Positions 40,818 through 47,520 of a stretch of 47,520 nucleotides of DNA are shown in pieces (positions within the stretch are counted from its first letter, which is position 1; each line of letters opens with the position of its first letter). This stretch comes from Candidatus Anaplasma sp. TIGMIC (GTDB lineage: Bacteria; Pseudomonadota; Alphaproteobacteria; Rickettsiales; Anaplasmataceae). The notes beneath the pieces were generated by a model. That model saw only the letters and a list, made by a program, of their open reading frames with translations. It was not told the origin of the DNA and made no database searches. A program made the translations under genes and the position numbers. The DNA lies in the NCBI RefSeq assembly GCF_028204095.1, contig NZ_JAQLOH010000006.1:1-47520 (forward strand), read 5' to 3'.

Positions 40818-41173
40818 AAAATTTTTCTCCGGTTTATATATTTTTAAGAGTTGTGGTAAAAATGTGAACGTAATTCACTAAAACGCCCCAGTACTGATAC
40901 TAGCGAAATCACTGTTCTTCAAGTGAGCCAAAGAGGAACTGCAAGTCTATTGCGGCAACACGCCGCCAGGAAGTCACTAGTTACCAAACAGTGAGACATA
41001 ATAACACCTTTTTACCCTAAAAACAGCAACAGTTTTACCCGCGTGTAACTCATAACTACAAGCACTACCGAGGATATAAGCACCTATCAGCATGATATCA
41101 GGACGATACATGCAACCAGTGATACCATCACCACCAGGACACGACCTAAAAAGCCGTCAATGTGTTATTAATC
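40818..41173. other. intergenic region downstream of zapA
   Basis: About 356 bp with no open frame of interest. It holds the nested inverted repeats listed separately. In many proteobacteria the 6S RNA gene sits in this place, right after zapA. Confidence 0.5.
40909..40994 (-). ncRNA. candidate structured RNA (possible 6S-like), downstream of zapA
   Basis: Three nested stems are visible. An outer 8-bp stem pairs 40909-40916 with 40987-40994 (minus-strand TCACTGTT and AACAGTGA). A middle 5-bp stem pairs 40922-40926 with 40974-40978. An apical hairpin GCGGC/GCCGC lies at 40952-40966 with a 5-nt loop. The wide internal loops give a rod with a bubble. Its position after zapA is where ssrS (6S RNA) lies in many proteobacteria. 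I do not recognise 6S sequence and true 6S RNAs are longer, so this is only a candidate. The strand is assumed from zapA. Confidence 0.25.
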
Positions 41174-41542
41174 CTACTTTTCCACACTCAAGCTGTCAGC
41201 AATTTCATTTGTTGTAGATATAGTACTCCGCAGCAGATTCTTCAAAGAATCTATGACTTCGGACCCTCTTTCACACTGTGCTTTATACTCTGACATATGG
41301 CACTCCGCTTGACGCAGAGCGTTTTCTAATTCCTCAACCTTGTCTTCCAGCTGCAGCCCTACCAACAAAAGCAGCAGCGTATCCGAAGCCTTGCTCCGCT
41401 CGTAACCAGGTACTGCAGCATTGATTCTGTTACTTAGGCGACTAGCCAACTCCTCCAGTCGGGCACGCTCACCCTCGCGACAGGCTACCTTGTATACGCT
41501 CCCTCTTAAGACAACGTCCACAACTTGCTGCATGTTACTCAT
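41174..41542 (-). CDS. zapA: cell division protein ZapA
   Basis: A 122-residue protein promoting FtsZ bundling at the division site. The N-terminal ZapA domain begins VVDVVLRGSVYKVACREGE and continues ELASRLSNRINAAV. A C-terminal helix forms a coiled coil (QLEDKVEELENALRQ). The ATG at 41542 overlaps the stop of the preceding gene by 8 nt (ATGAGTAA), which indicates translational coupling and fixes the start. The frame also opens at 41551. Confidence 0.85.
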   Translation of the reverse strand: MSNMQQVVDVVLRGSVYKVACREGERARLEELASRLSNRINAAVPGYERSKASDTLLLLLVGLQLEDKVEELENALRQAECHMSEYKAQCERGSEVIDSLKNLLRSTISTTNEIADSLSVEK

Positions 41543-41921
41543 CGCTACCACTATTTATTCCTTTTGATACGATTGAACTTACAAGCTCCACGGAGGCCCC
41601 CAATCTGTCAACCAGTTCAACACAAGTGGCTCTCCAACCGGAACAAGCAGCTTTAAGGCTTTGTAGCTCATTTTCAAGGCCCGCGTTCCGCTCCGCAAGC
41701 TCGTCAACCCTTTTTCTAAGCTCCAGAACCTGTGAACCACTGTACTCGCCGGCTCCGGACTCAAACCTAGCGGCCAAAGAACTTTGCAGTCTGCTAAGCG
41801 AGCGGCGCAAGTCCTCAGCGTACTCTTCAATATCCCCCACCTTCAACGCAACGACGAACCAAAAACCCAACGCACAGGTTATTACAGATAACAACAACAT
41901 GCAATCAATTTTCAGCAACAC
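41535..41921 (-). CDS. single-pass membrane coiled-coil protein coupled to zapA
   Basis: A 128-residue protein with one N-terminal membrane helix (about 7-27, LLLSVITCALGFWFVVAL), then a long heptad-like coiled coil (about 30-110, including VLELRKRVDELAERNAGLENEL). This is the bitopic layout of FtsB, FtsL and similar division proteins, but it is longer than FtsB and lacks a motif that names it. Its stop overlaps the zapA start, so the two are made together. The gene lies 48 bp after ihfB on the same strand. An alphaproteobacterial coiled-coil protein commonly precedes zapA; this may be its membrane-anchored counterpart. Confidence 0.72.
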   Translation of the reverse strand: MLLKIDCMLLLSVITCALGFWFVVALKVGDIEEYAEDLRRSLSRLQSSLAARFESGAGEYSGSQVLELRKRVDELAERNAGLENELQSLKAACSGWRATCVELVDRLGASVELVSSIVSKGINSGSDE

Positions 41922-41969
41922 TTACGTGCGCTGCCAGCCATTTTAAGTAATACCGAACGCTACGATTTC

Positions 41970-42257
41970 CTAACCATCACTCTTATTACTAGAGGCATTC
42001 ACGGCTTTTATTAGTTTTTCACTTGGACGGAAGTACATTCTCTTGTAACTCAGCTTACTTAGCCCTAAGTGCGAACTCTTCAGATTGTAACTCCTGGATG
42101 AGAATGAACCAAAGCCACGTAGTTCAACACGGCTCTCCTCACGGATATGATGCAGTATCGCATCGAAAAATATGTTCAATATCTGCGCGATTACAGCCTC
42201 CCCCAGAGTGGGATTCCTTCTCGCCATACGCTTTATTAGATCTGATTTCAAAGTCAT
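41970..42257 (-). CDS. ihfB: integration host factor beta-like DNA-binding protein
   Basis: A 95-residue HU/IHF family protein starting MTLKSDLIKRMARRNP. The dimer core is normal and the signature RVELRGFGSFS is intact at about 44-53. The DNA-binding arm is unusual. Between GFGSF and the C-terminal F.P.EKL there are about 23 residues where E. coli IHF-beta has 28. The motif GRNPKTG with the intercalating proline is missing; the region reads YNLKSSHLGLSKL. The gene follows sppA by 7 bp in the order cmk-rpsA-sppA-ihfB, matching the cmk-rpsA-ihfB order of many proteobacteria. The frame extends upstream into sppA, but the ATG at 42257 matches the family start. Confidence 0.85.
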   Translation of the reverse strand: MTLKSDLIKRMARRNPTLGEAVIAQILNIFFDAILHHIREESRVELRGFGSFSSRSYNLKSSHLGLSKLSYKRMYFRPSEKLIKAVNASSNKSDG

Positions 42258-42264
42258 ACTGCTA

Positions 42265-43158
42265 TCACCCACCAACAAGTGCAACGTATAGTGACCTTGC
42301 CAAGGTCGTGAGTAACATGTGGAACCCTCCTGAGTCAATGCCGCGACGATACTCCAGGTCTTTTACTGTCAGCTTGACATCCAGATTTCGATTTGTATGT
42401 AACCACTCGAGCGCTTCACGCTCGCCGCCGATTTCATCTACGAGCCCAGCCTTTAGGGCCTGCGAGCCAGTGAACACTCGGCCATCAGCAACCCTAGAGG
42501 CCTCTTCCTCGGAAAAACCCCTCCTTTCAGCAACAAGGCCCACAAAGTAGCGGTGAAAATCATTTACGACCTCACGCATTAACTCTTCGGATTTTGGAGT
42601 CAACTCTTCCAAAGGTGACGTAGAAGCCTTCAATTCAGAAGTCTTTATCGTCTTCAAAGAAATACCAAGCTTCTTAGCCAATTCCGAGATTCCGATGTAT
42701 TGCGACAGCACACCTATAGATCCGGTGATAGTGCCGTTTCGCGCAACGACATGATCAGCGGCCAGCGCTACCATGTATCCTCCGGAAGCAGCCACATTCT
42801 CTAACACTGCAACAACAGGTTTTTTTGCGGCTATGTTTCTGATTTGTTTATAGACAGTTTCACTATCACCAACCGTGCCGCCAGGGCTGTCTATCCGTAG
42901 CACCACAGCCTTTACCGCATTATTGGTTTCAACTCTACTTAGCAGCGCATCCCGTGCTCTGTTTTTTCCGATCGTATTCTCGATGCTCACCCGGGCTATG
43001 TAACCCCCACCAGCCATAGGCACATTGGCGAGTGAAAGCCCGGAGAAATCAATCTGCGATACGACTACCACAAGGAGGCCAGCGGCAACAAAAAAAAGCG
43101 CACGCCATCTCGACACTTTAGACGCTAACGTCTCAATCTTCAATAAGTAGTCGAACAC
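42265..43158 (-). CDS. sppA: signal peptide peptidase SppA (short form)
   Basis: A 297-residue inner-membrane serine protease of the S49 family that degrades leftover signal peptides. One N-terminal membrane helix (about 19-36) is followed by the catalytic domain. The nucleophile is Ser125 in NVAASGGYMVALAAD and the general base Lys177 in SELKAST. The RIDSPGGTVGDSE segment is typical. It is the short single-domain type, which works as a multimer. The GTG start at 43158 has an AGTAGG-like ribosome site formed by the end of rpsA, 9 bp upstream. Confidence 0.93.
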   Translation of the reverse strand: MFDYLLKIETLASKVSRWRALFFVAAGLLVVVVSQIDFSGLSLANVPMAGGGYIARVSIENTIGKNRARDALLSRVETNNAVKAVVLRIDSPGGTVGDSETVYKQIRNIAAKKPVVAVLENVAASGGYMVALAADHVVARNGTITGSIGVLSQYIGISELAKKLGISLKTIKTSELKASTSPLEELTPKSEELMREVVNDFHRYFVGLVAERRGFSEEEASRVADGRVFTGSQALKAGLVDEIGGEREALEWLHTNRNLDVKLTVKDLEYRRGIDSGGFHMLLTTLARSLYVALVGG

Positions 43159-43167
43159 ACAAAAAAC

Positions 43168-44847
43168 CTACTGTAATGACAAAACAAGACTATATGCTCC
43201 TATCATCAATACCTCTGCCTCCACTCTGTCACCAGGGAAGAACTTCTTGTTTTCAGGCAGATACTTCTGCTCTACGAGCACATTGAAACTCTCTGACCCA
43301 TCGAAAACGTCAACCATTACGCCAACATCCTCTAACACCTTAGATACTGTTACAGGTATGCGTTCTCCTAAACCTATCCTACGCAATAACCCAAGGAACG
43401 GATCATGTTCTATCTGTTTTACACCCAAGTCTATCTTGTTCTTGTTTGTGTTGACCATAAGGATTTTGGCCTTAAGACAATCACCAACATTGTACTTTTT
43501 CAGTGCACTCTCAGGTGAACCACTCCAACTTAGTTCCGTCGAGCGTATAAGACCTTCAATACCTGAATTAGTGTCATCGTCAATAAGTGAAACAAACATA
43601 CCAAGGTTGCTTATGCTCTTCACCTTAGTATCCACTATGGAACCCACAGGGTGTTTAGCAATGAATGCTTCCCAAGGATTTTCCTTGCATCTCTTTATAC
43701 TCAGACTCATACGGTTCTTAGCTGCATCTAAGCTCAGAACCTTAACCTCAACTTCCTCACCCCGCATGAATATCTGGTTCACAGGCAGATGACTCCTAAC
43801 CCAGCTAACTTCTGATACGTGTATCAGCCCTTCAACGCCTGTTTCTAATTCAACAAATATTCCATAGTCCTCAATGCTTGTGACTATACCGCGGTGTATA
43901 CTGTCCACAGGGTATTTCTCCTCGACATTGGCCCACGGACTTTCCTCAAGCTGCTTGACACCCAGCGATATCTTCCTATTTTCCCGGTCAATTCTGATAA
44001 TTTTTGCCTTCACAGTCTGTCCACATGAGAACACAGCTGATGGGTGGCTAACACGGCTCCAAGAAATGTCAGTGATGTGCAACAACCCATCTACAACACC
44101 AACTGTTGGTGACTCATGTATCTCAATGAACACACCGTACTTCGTAATGCTCTTAACCTTACCCTCGACGATGCTGCCTTCCTCAAGCTGACTCAAGAAG
44201 GAATCCTTAGCATCTGCAAGTGACTCTTCGAGGACAGCCTTACGAGATACAACCACATTGCCCTGTTTTTTGTCCATCTTCAGGATGCGGAACTTCTGCT
44301 TCTTACCGAGCAAAGGAGTTATGTCCTTTACCTGACGCAGACCAACATGACTCGCAGGCAGGAACGCCACTACACCGCCAACATCGACCGTGTACCCACA
44401 CTTAATGGAACCGAAGATGACCCCTTCTATATCCAAGTTTTCTTCTGATGCTTTTTCAAGCTTCTGCCACAACTCATCTCTAACAGCCTTTTCACGACTC
44501 AGTATGACACTACCGCTCTTGCCTTCAGTCTTCTCTAAGTAAAGCTTAACTTTTGAGCCTACAGAAACCTCCTGCTTGCCCTCACCAAGCTCGAATTCTC
44601 TTACAGAAACAACGCCCTCTGACTTCAGCCCAGCGTCTACAGTTATGTATCCGCTATCCATGCAGATGACAGTTCCTTCTATGATGTCACCCTCACGAGA
44701 GCCTCCGTCTAAGAGTTCCGACAGCATGCCCGACAGGTCAGTCTTTTCCAAATCCGCTTCATCAAACCCATGACTGACGAATCTATTAGACTGCACCACA
44801 CTGATGCTACCAGAGGAATCACCCCGCAAACCCACACCTGATGACAT
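43168..44847 (-). CDS. rpsA: 30S ribosomal protein S1
   Basis: RNA-binding ribosomal protein needed to load mRNAs with weak Shine-Dalgarno sites. Six S1 domains are visible. Their openings are GDIIEGTVICMDSGYITVDA, NLDIEGVIFGSIKCGYTVDV, EGSIVEGKVKSITKYGVFIE, VDSIHRGIVTSIEDYGIFVE, VGSIVDTKVKSISNLGMFVS and GERIPVTVSKVLEDVGVMVD. About 559 residues, normal length. I chose the ATG at 44847; the frame also opens at a TTG at 44877. Neither has a clear ribosome site, as is common for rpsA. It lies between cmk and sppA in one operon. Confidence 0.95.
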   Translation of the reverse strand: MSSGVGLRGDSSGSISVVQSNRFVSHGFDEADLEKTDLSGMLSELLDGGSREGDIIEGTVICMDSGYITVDAGLKSEGVVSVREFELGEGKQEVSVGSKVKLYLEKTEGKSGSVILSREKAVRDELWQKLEKASEENLDIEGVIFGSIKCGYTVDVGGVVAFLPASHVGLRQVKDITPLLGKKQKFRILKMDKKQGNVVVSRKAVLEESLADAKDSFLSQLEEGSIVEGKVKSITKYGVFIEIHESPTVGVVDGLLHITDISWSRVSHPSAVFSCGQTVKAKIIRIDRENRKISLGVKQLEESPWANVEEKYPVDSIHRGIVTSIEDYGIFVELETGVEGLIHVSEVSWVRSHLPVNQIFMRGEEVEVKVLSLDAAKNRMSLSIKRCKENPWEAFIAKHPVGSIVDTKVKSISNLGMFVSLIDDDTNSGIEGLIRSTELSWSGSPESALKKYNVGDCLKAKILMVNTNKNKIDLGVKQIEHDPFLGLLRRIGLGERIPVTVSKVLEDVGVMVDVFDGSESFNVLVEQKYLPENKKFFPGDRVEAEVLMIGAYSLVLSLQ

Positions 44848-44898
44848 AAACAGAGCCCGAAAAACCACGAAAGGCAATCATATACTCTACAGACAGTT

Positions 44899-45591
44899 TT
44901 ACAAGAAGGTTTTTATTTTTTTCATCAATTCTTGCAACGATTCTTCTCTATTCAGGTGTGAGTTATTCAGATATAAGGACCCCTCTGAGCGTCGCAATGG
45001 AGCGACTTTTCTGCATGAATCTCGTATGTCCCTTTCGAGAATACTTGAGAGCACTTTCCTATACATTGTTCTCCGACGTCCACATGTTGAGCGGAGCTGC
45101 TTGTAGCGTCTCAACGCTCTTACCGAAGCATGTGCCGTGACGAATATTTTGATATCAGCGTCGGGACACACAACTGTTGCTGTATCCCTTCCGTCCAGAA
45201 CAACGCCGCACTCAGACGTACGCACAAACTCTTGCTGTATCACTAGCAGTGCTTCGCGCACCGCGACATTCCTTGCTATTATGGAGGCGGCATTCCCTAT
45301 AGCCTCTGTGCTATATGAGGATGCATCCCCCTGCAGGTGATTGAGAATCTCGTCCTTATCTTCAGGTTTTATGTCTAGTTTACCGGTGTTGTACAGAGTG
45401 GGCATGTAGCGTTCTGCAAATTTTGCGGCAAAAATCCTGTAGAGCAACCCTGTATCTAAGTGAACAAAATTCAAAGTATCAGCTATGGACCGAGCTAGCG
45501 ACCCTTTGCCCGAGGATGCAGTGCCATCTATGGCTATAACTACGCGTCCACGAATGCTTTGCGTGGGAATACAGTGGTTCATAAATTTCAT
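44899..45591 (-). CDS. cmk: cytidylate kinase Cmk
   Basis: Phosphorylates CMP and dCMP. The P-loop is AIDGTASSGKGSLAR near the N-terminus, LDTGLLYRIFA is the nucleoside-binding segment, and VVLDGRDTATVVCPDADIKI matches the DGRD motif (the usual IG after it is TA here). The 230-residue length is normal. First gene of the cmk-rpsA-sppA-ihfB-(coiled-coil)-zapA block, whose gaps are all short. A second in-frame ATG three codons later is possible. Confidence 0.94.
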   Translation of the reverse strand: MKFMNHCIPTQSIRGRVVIAIDGTASSGKGSLARSIADTLNFVHLDTGLLYRIFAAKFAERYMPTLYNTGKLDIKPEDKDEILNHLQGDASSYSTEAIGNAASIIARNVAVREALLVIQQEFVRTSECGVVLDGRDTATVVCPDADIKIFVTAHASVRALRRYKQLRSTCGRRRTMYRKVLSSILERDIRDSCRKVAPLRRSEGSLYLNNSHLNREESLQELMKKIKTFL

Positions 45592-46299
45592 ATACCTGTC
45601 AGAAAATTATGTGTGTTTACCGTGAGCACGAAAAAGTCAATAACGTTGGCGCTGAGACCCATGTTTTGCCACGATGTAATGTCCATACAGTTCCACAAAA
45701 TCACGTATGACAACATGCATTGCCTCGCCCATAAGCGCAACAAAACCCCTCTATTGTACCACTGTATGATTTTATACAAAAAATAAACAGTTACTGGGCT
45801 TCGCAAAGCTCATCTTGCATCCATGATCCGCAAAGTGTTTTTGTTAGCATGATGTAACGCCATCAAATAGTCCTATGCGTGGCATAAAGAGCGGATGTAA
45901 TTGTTCAGCGACTCAATCAGCTGGAACTGTATAGCTATGAAACAAAGAAGCGTGATGAGCACGAAGCTATAACAGGCGGCTTATCAGGTTCGCGCCTAGG
46001 TATCTGAGGAGTCCTTAGTGAGTGCGGAGATTATTCAGTTGAAACAGCAACATAGATTACACAGGGCAGTATAGAAGAAACTTGCCTAGAAGGCACAGGC
46101 GCCATGTATGCGACTACCACTCAGGTGCCATTGTGGAGGCATGACCGTTTGTCATTCTGCAAGTTACGCGGCAAGTCTACATCAGTTCCCCTGCATACTG
46201 GTCCCCACAAGTCGTAAAACATCGTTACTCAACTTGATCCTATACTGCGTTCCGTATAGTGCCCTATCACAGTCAAGATGTGTGTGAGGCAATGTTGCC
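45592..46299. other. long intergenic region between rlmB-like gene and cmk
   Basis: About 710 bp. Frames at 45559-45786 (+) and 45588-45806 (-) are short and lack ribosome sites. I checked by eye for RNase P, tmRNA and tRNA motifs and found none. It should hold the promoter of the cmk-zapA block. A short inverted repeat CTATAC/GTATAG lies near 46241-46260. Confidence 0.45.
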
Positions 46300-47073
46300 T
46301 TATTCTTTCTGAAGAAACATGGAATACATCGCAATAGCAGCGGCATTGGACACATTAAGACTTTCCATTTTTTCTGACATTGGTATATTGACGAGATAGT
46401 CGCAATGCTTGCGCGTCAATTGACGCATACCTTTCCCTTCGGCGCCCAGTACTACGACCCTACGTGCACTGAACTTTGTTGCGTGAAGAGATTGTCCTTC
46501 TGCGGAATCTAGCCCATAGCACCAGTAGCCTTCATGTTTTAGGTATTCTAGAGTCTTAACAAGATTTACTACGGATACTACAGGAACTACATCAGTGGCT
46601 CCGCTCGAAACTTTCGCCATACCGCAGCTTTCTGAGGGGGAATTATGTGCTGGGAGCACCACTGCATCCACGTTAAAACACGCGGCAGAACGCAATATTG
46701 CCCCTACGTTGTTTACGTCAGTCACCTCGTCAAGGATCAGAATCGTAGATGTAGCTGAAGCGTTAGCACACGATACTATGTCCTCTATCCTTGTGGTAGA
46801 GCTCCCATAGCGTCCAAACAAAGGAACTGCTCTGAGCAGCACTCCCTGATGGGATGCCTTATAGCCTAGCGCTGTATCAAGTTTACTTATGTCAACTTCA
46901 CGTACTGGTACACGTCTGCTACGCGCTAACGTCGATATACTACCGTTCTTTTGGGTTTGACCCTGGGCGAGTAGCACTTCTGCACATATTCTGTTTGGAT
47001 TTTTCAGTGCCGCTATACATGCGTGTCTCCCGTAAATCCATACGTACTGCCCATCTTTTTTAGAGCGATTCAT
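46300..47073 (-). CDS. rlmB: SpoU/TrmH family 23S rRNA 2'-O-ribose methyltransferase (RlmB-like)
   Basis: SAM-dependent SPOUT methyltransferase of 257 residues. RlmB methylates G2251 in the peptidyl-transferase region. An N-terminal L30e-like substrate domain starts YVWIYGRHACIAALKN. The catalytic domain has motif 1 NNVGAILRSA (121-130), motif 2 VVLGAEGKGM and motif 3 VNIPMSEKMESLNVSNAAAI. The G-H-A start (YGRHACIAAL) is typical of RlmB rather than TrmH. Target assigned by family, not shown. It is divergent from the tRNA-tuf block. Confidence 0.9.
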   Translation of the reverse strand: MNRSKKDGQYVWIYGRHACIAALKNPNRICAEVLLAQGQTQKNGSISTLARSRRVPVREVDISKLDTALGYKASHQGVLLRAVPLFGRYGSSTTRIEDIVSCANASATSTILILDEVTDVNNVGAILRSAACFNVDAVVLPAHNSPSESCGMAKVSSGATDVVPVVSVVNLVKTLEYLKHEGYWCYGLDSAEGQSLHATKFSARRVVVLGAEGKGMRQLTRKHCDYLVNIPMSEKMESLNVSNAAAIAMYSMFLQKE

Positions 47074-47103
47074 AGTTTTTATTGTTGTAAAGATAATAAT
47101 TTT

Positions 47104-47118
47104 TGCATAACTTATGCA
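47104..47118. promoter_or_regulatory. 15-bp palindrome upstream of tRNA-Tyr
   Basis: TGCATAA-C-TTATGCA is a perfect 7+1+7 palindrome between the divergent rlmB-like gene (starts 47073) and the tRNA-tuf block. It could be an operator or part of a promoter; no regulator is known. Confidence 0.35.
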
Positions 47119-47238
47119 GTGAGCATTGTAGGGGCAATTTTTTTTGAGGCAACTCGGGAAACTGTGGCGGTTTTTTTGTGTTGCTTTTCTGAATTATGTG
47201 CTATTACAGGGGACGTTGCTTTGGACCTAGCCTCAGGA

Positions 47239-47322
47239 GGAGGGGTGGCCGAGTGGTTAATGGCAGCAGACTGTAAATCTGCCCACCTAGCGTGTTCGTA
47301 GGTTCGAATCCTACCTCCTCCA
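47239..47322 (+). tRNA. tRNA-Tyr (GTA)
   Basis: Acceptor stem GGAGGGG / CTCCTCC (one G-U), D-arm GCCGAGTGGTTAATGGC, anticodon stem-loop with CTGTAAA giving anticodon GTA, a long variable arm, T-arm GTAGG-TTCGAAT-CCTAC, discriminator A. 84 nt, class II as expected for bacterial tRNA-Tyr. The CCA end is not encoded. Confidence 0.93.
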
Positions 47323-47329
47323 CGGCTAT

Positions 47330-47400
47330 GCGGGTATAGCTCAGTGGTAGAGCACCAGCCTTCCAAGCTGGGAGCGTGGGTTCGACTCCCATTACCCGCT
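47330..47400 (+). tRNA. tRNA-Gly (TCC)
   Basis: Acceptor stem GCGGGTA / TACCCGC, D-arm GCTCAGTGGTAGAGC, anticodon loop CTTCCAA in stem CCAGC/GCTGG giving anticodon TCC, T-arm GTGGG-TTCGACT-CCCAT, discriminator T. 71 nt, CCA not encoded. Only 7 nt after tRNA-Tyr, so cotranscribed with it and probably with tuf. Confidence 0.94.
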
Positions 47401-47466
47401 CTTTATTTACTTTTGTGGGATGGTTTTTAGTAGAGTGTTGATTTTTCGTTGTTTGGTAATGATAGT

Positions 47467-47520
47467 ATGACAGAAGGAAGGAAGCCGCATATAAACGTGG
47501 GAACGATAGGGCACGTAGAT
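47467..47520 (+). CDS. tuf: elongation factor Tu, 5' end only
   Basis: The last 54 bases encode MTEGRKPHINVGTIGHVD, the start of EF-Tu just before the first GTP-binding loop (GHVDHGKT). EF-Tu delivers aminoacyl-tRNA to the ribosome. The gene runs off the window edge. The order tRNA-Tyr, tRNA-Gly, tuf is common in bacteria. A ribosome site is not obvious upstream. Confidence 0.95.
   Translation, partial: MTEGRKPHINVGTIGHVD

Noticed and set aside
45592-46299. Possible RNase P or tmRNA gene in the gap before cmk.
   Set aside because: A GGCTTAT segment near 45976 recalled the RNase P 3' motif, but the other conserved blocks are absent.

Overview
The window looks like a chromosomal segment of an obligate intracellular alphaproteobacterium of the family Anaplasmataceae. 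The genus is most likely Anaplasma: the GroEL protein closely resembles what I remember of the A. phagocytophilum / A. platys group. This rests on recall, not on a search. Supporting signs are moderate GC by eye, many non-coding gaps of several hundred bases, genes on both strands in short blocks, and retention of purine, pyrimidine, folate, CoA, lipoate and haem genes. The conserved order cmk-rpsA-sppA-ihfB and the block tRNA-Tyr / tRNA-Gly / tuf fit an alphaproteobacterium. I see no insertion sequence, prophage, CRISPR array or rRNA.

Layout. Positions 1-6 kb hold mnmG (tRNA wobble modification), an apparent 3' remnant of purM at the window edge, purQ, and a pepA-purN pair. Positions 6-9.5 kb hold lineage-specific envelope genes: an exported intradiol-dioxygenase-like protein and two related membrane proteins, the larger built from three tandem copies of a three-helix module. 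Positions 9.6-16 kb are the stress block: clpB, an SDR oxidoreductase, and groES-groEL behind a near-perfect alphaproteobacterial heat-shock promoter. Positions 16-26.9 kb carry housekeeping genes: radC, lipB, pyrC, a stand-alone coaB, fumC, a small coiled-coil protein, carB and folP, plus a 58-residue HIG1-like membrane protein upstream of folP.

Positions 27-38 kb are the most lineage-flavoured part: a type I secretion ABC transporter with a roughly 340-residue repeat-bearing hydrophilic tail, a quinone oxidoreductase, an AddA-like helicase without a nuclease domain, an exported acidic ankyrin protein beside an SPFH membrane protein, a small conserved-looking protein and a zapE-type ATPase. 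Positions 38-47.5 kb hold hemH, another multi-pass membrane protein, a possible structured RNA downstream of zapA, a cell-division pair (a TM/coiled-coil protein overlapping zapA), ihfB with a remodelled DNA-binding arm, sppA, rpsA, cmk, an rlmB-like methyltransferase, two tRNAs and the start of tuf.

The nucleotide genes (purM remnant, purQ, purN, pyrC, carB, cmk) are scattered rather than in one operon. The best candidates for something undescribed are the triplicated membrane module family, the T1SS ATPase with a repeat tail, and the altered active or binding sites in the dioxygenase-like protein, CoaB and IHF-beta.
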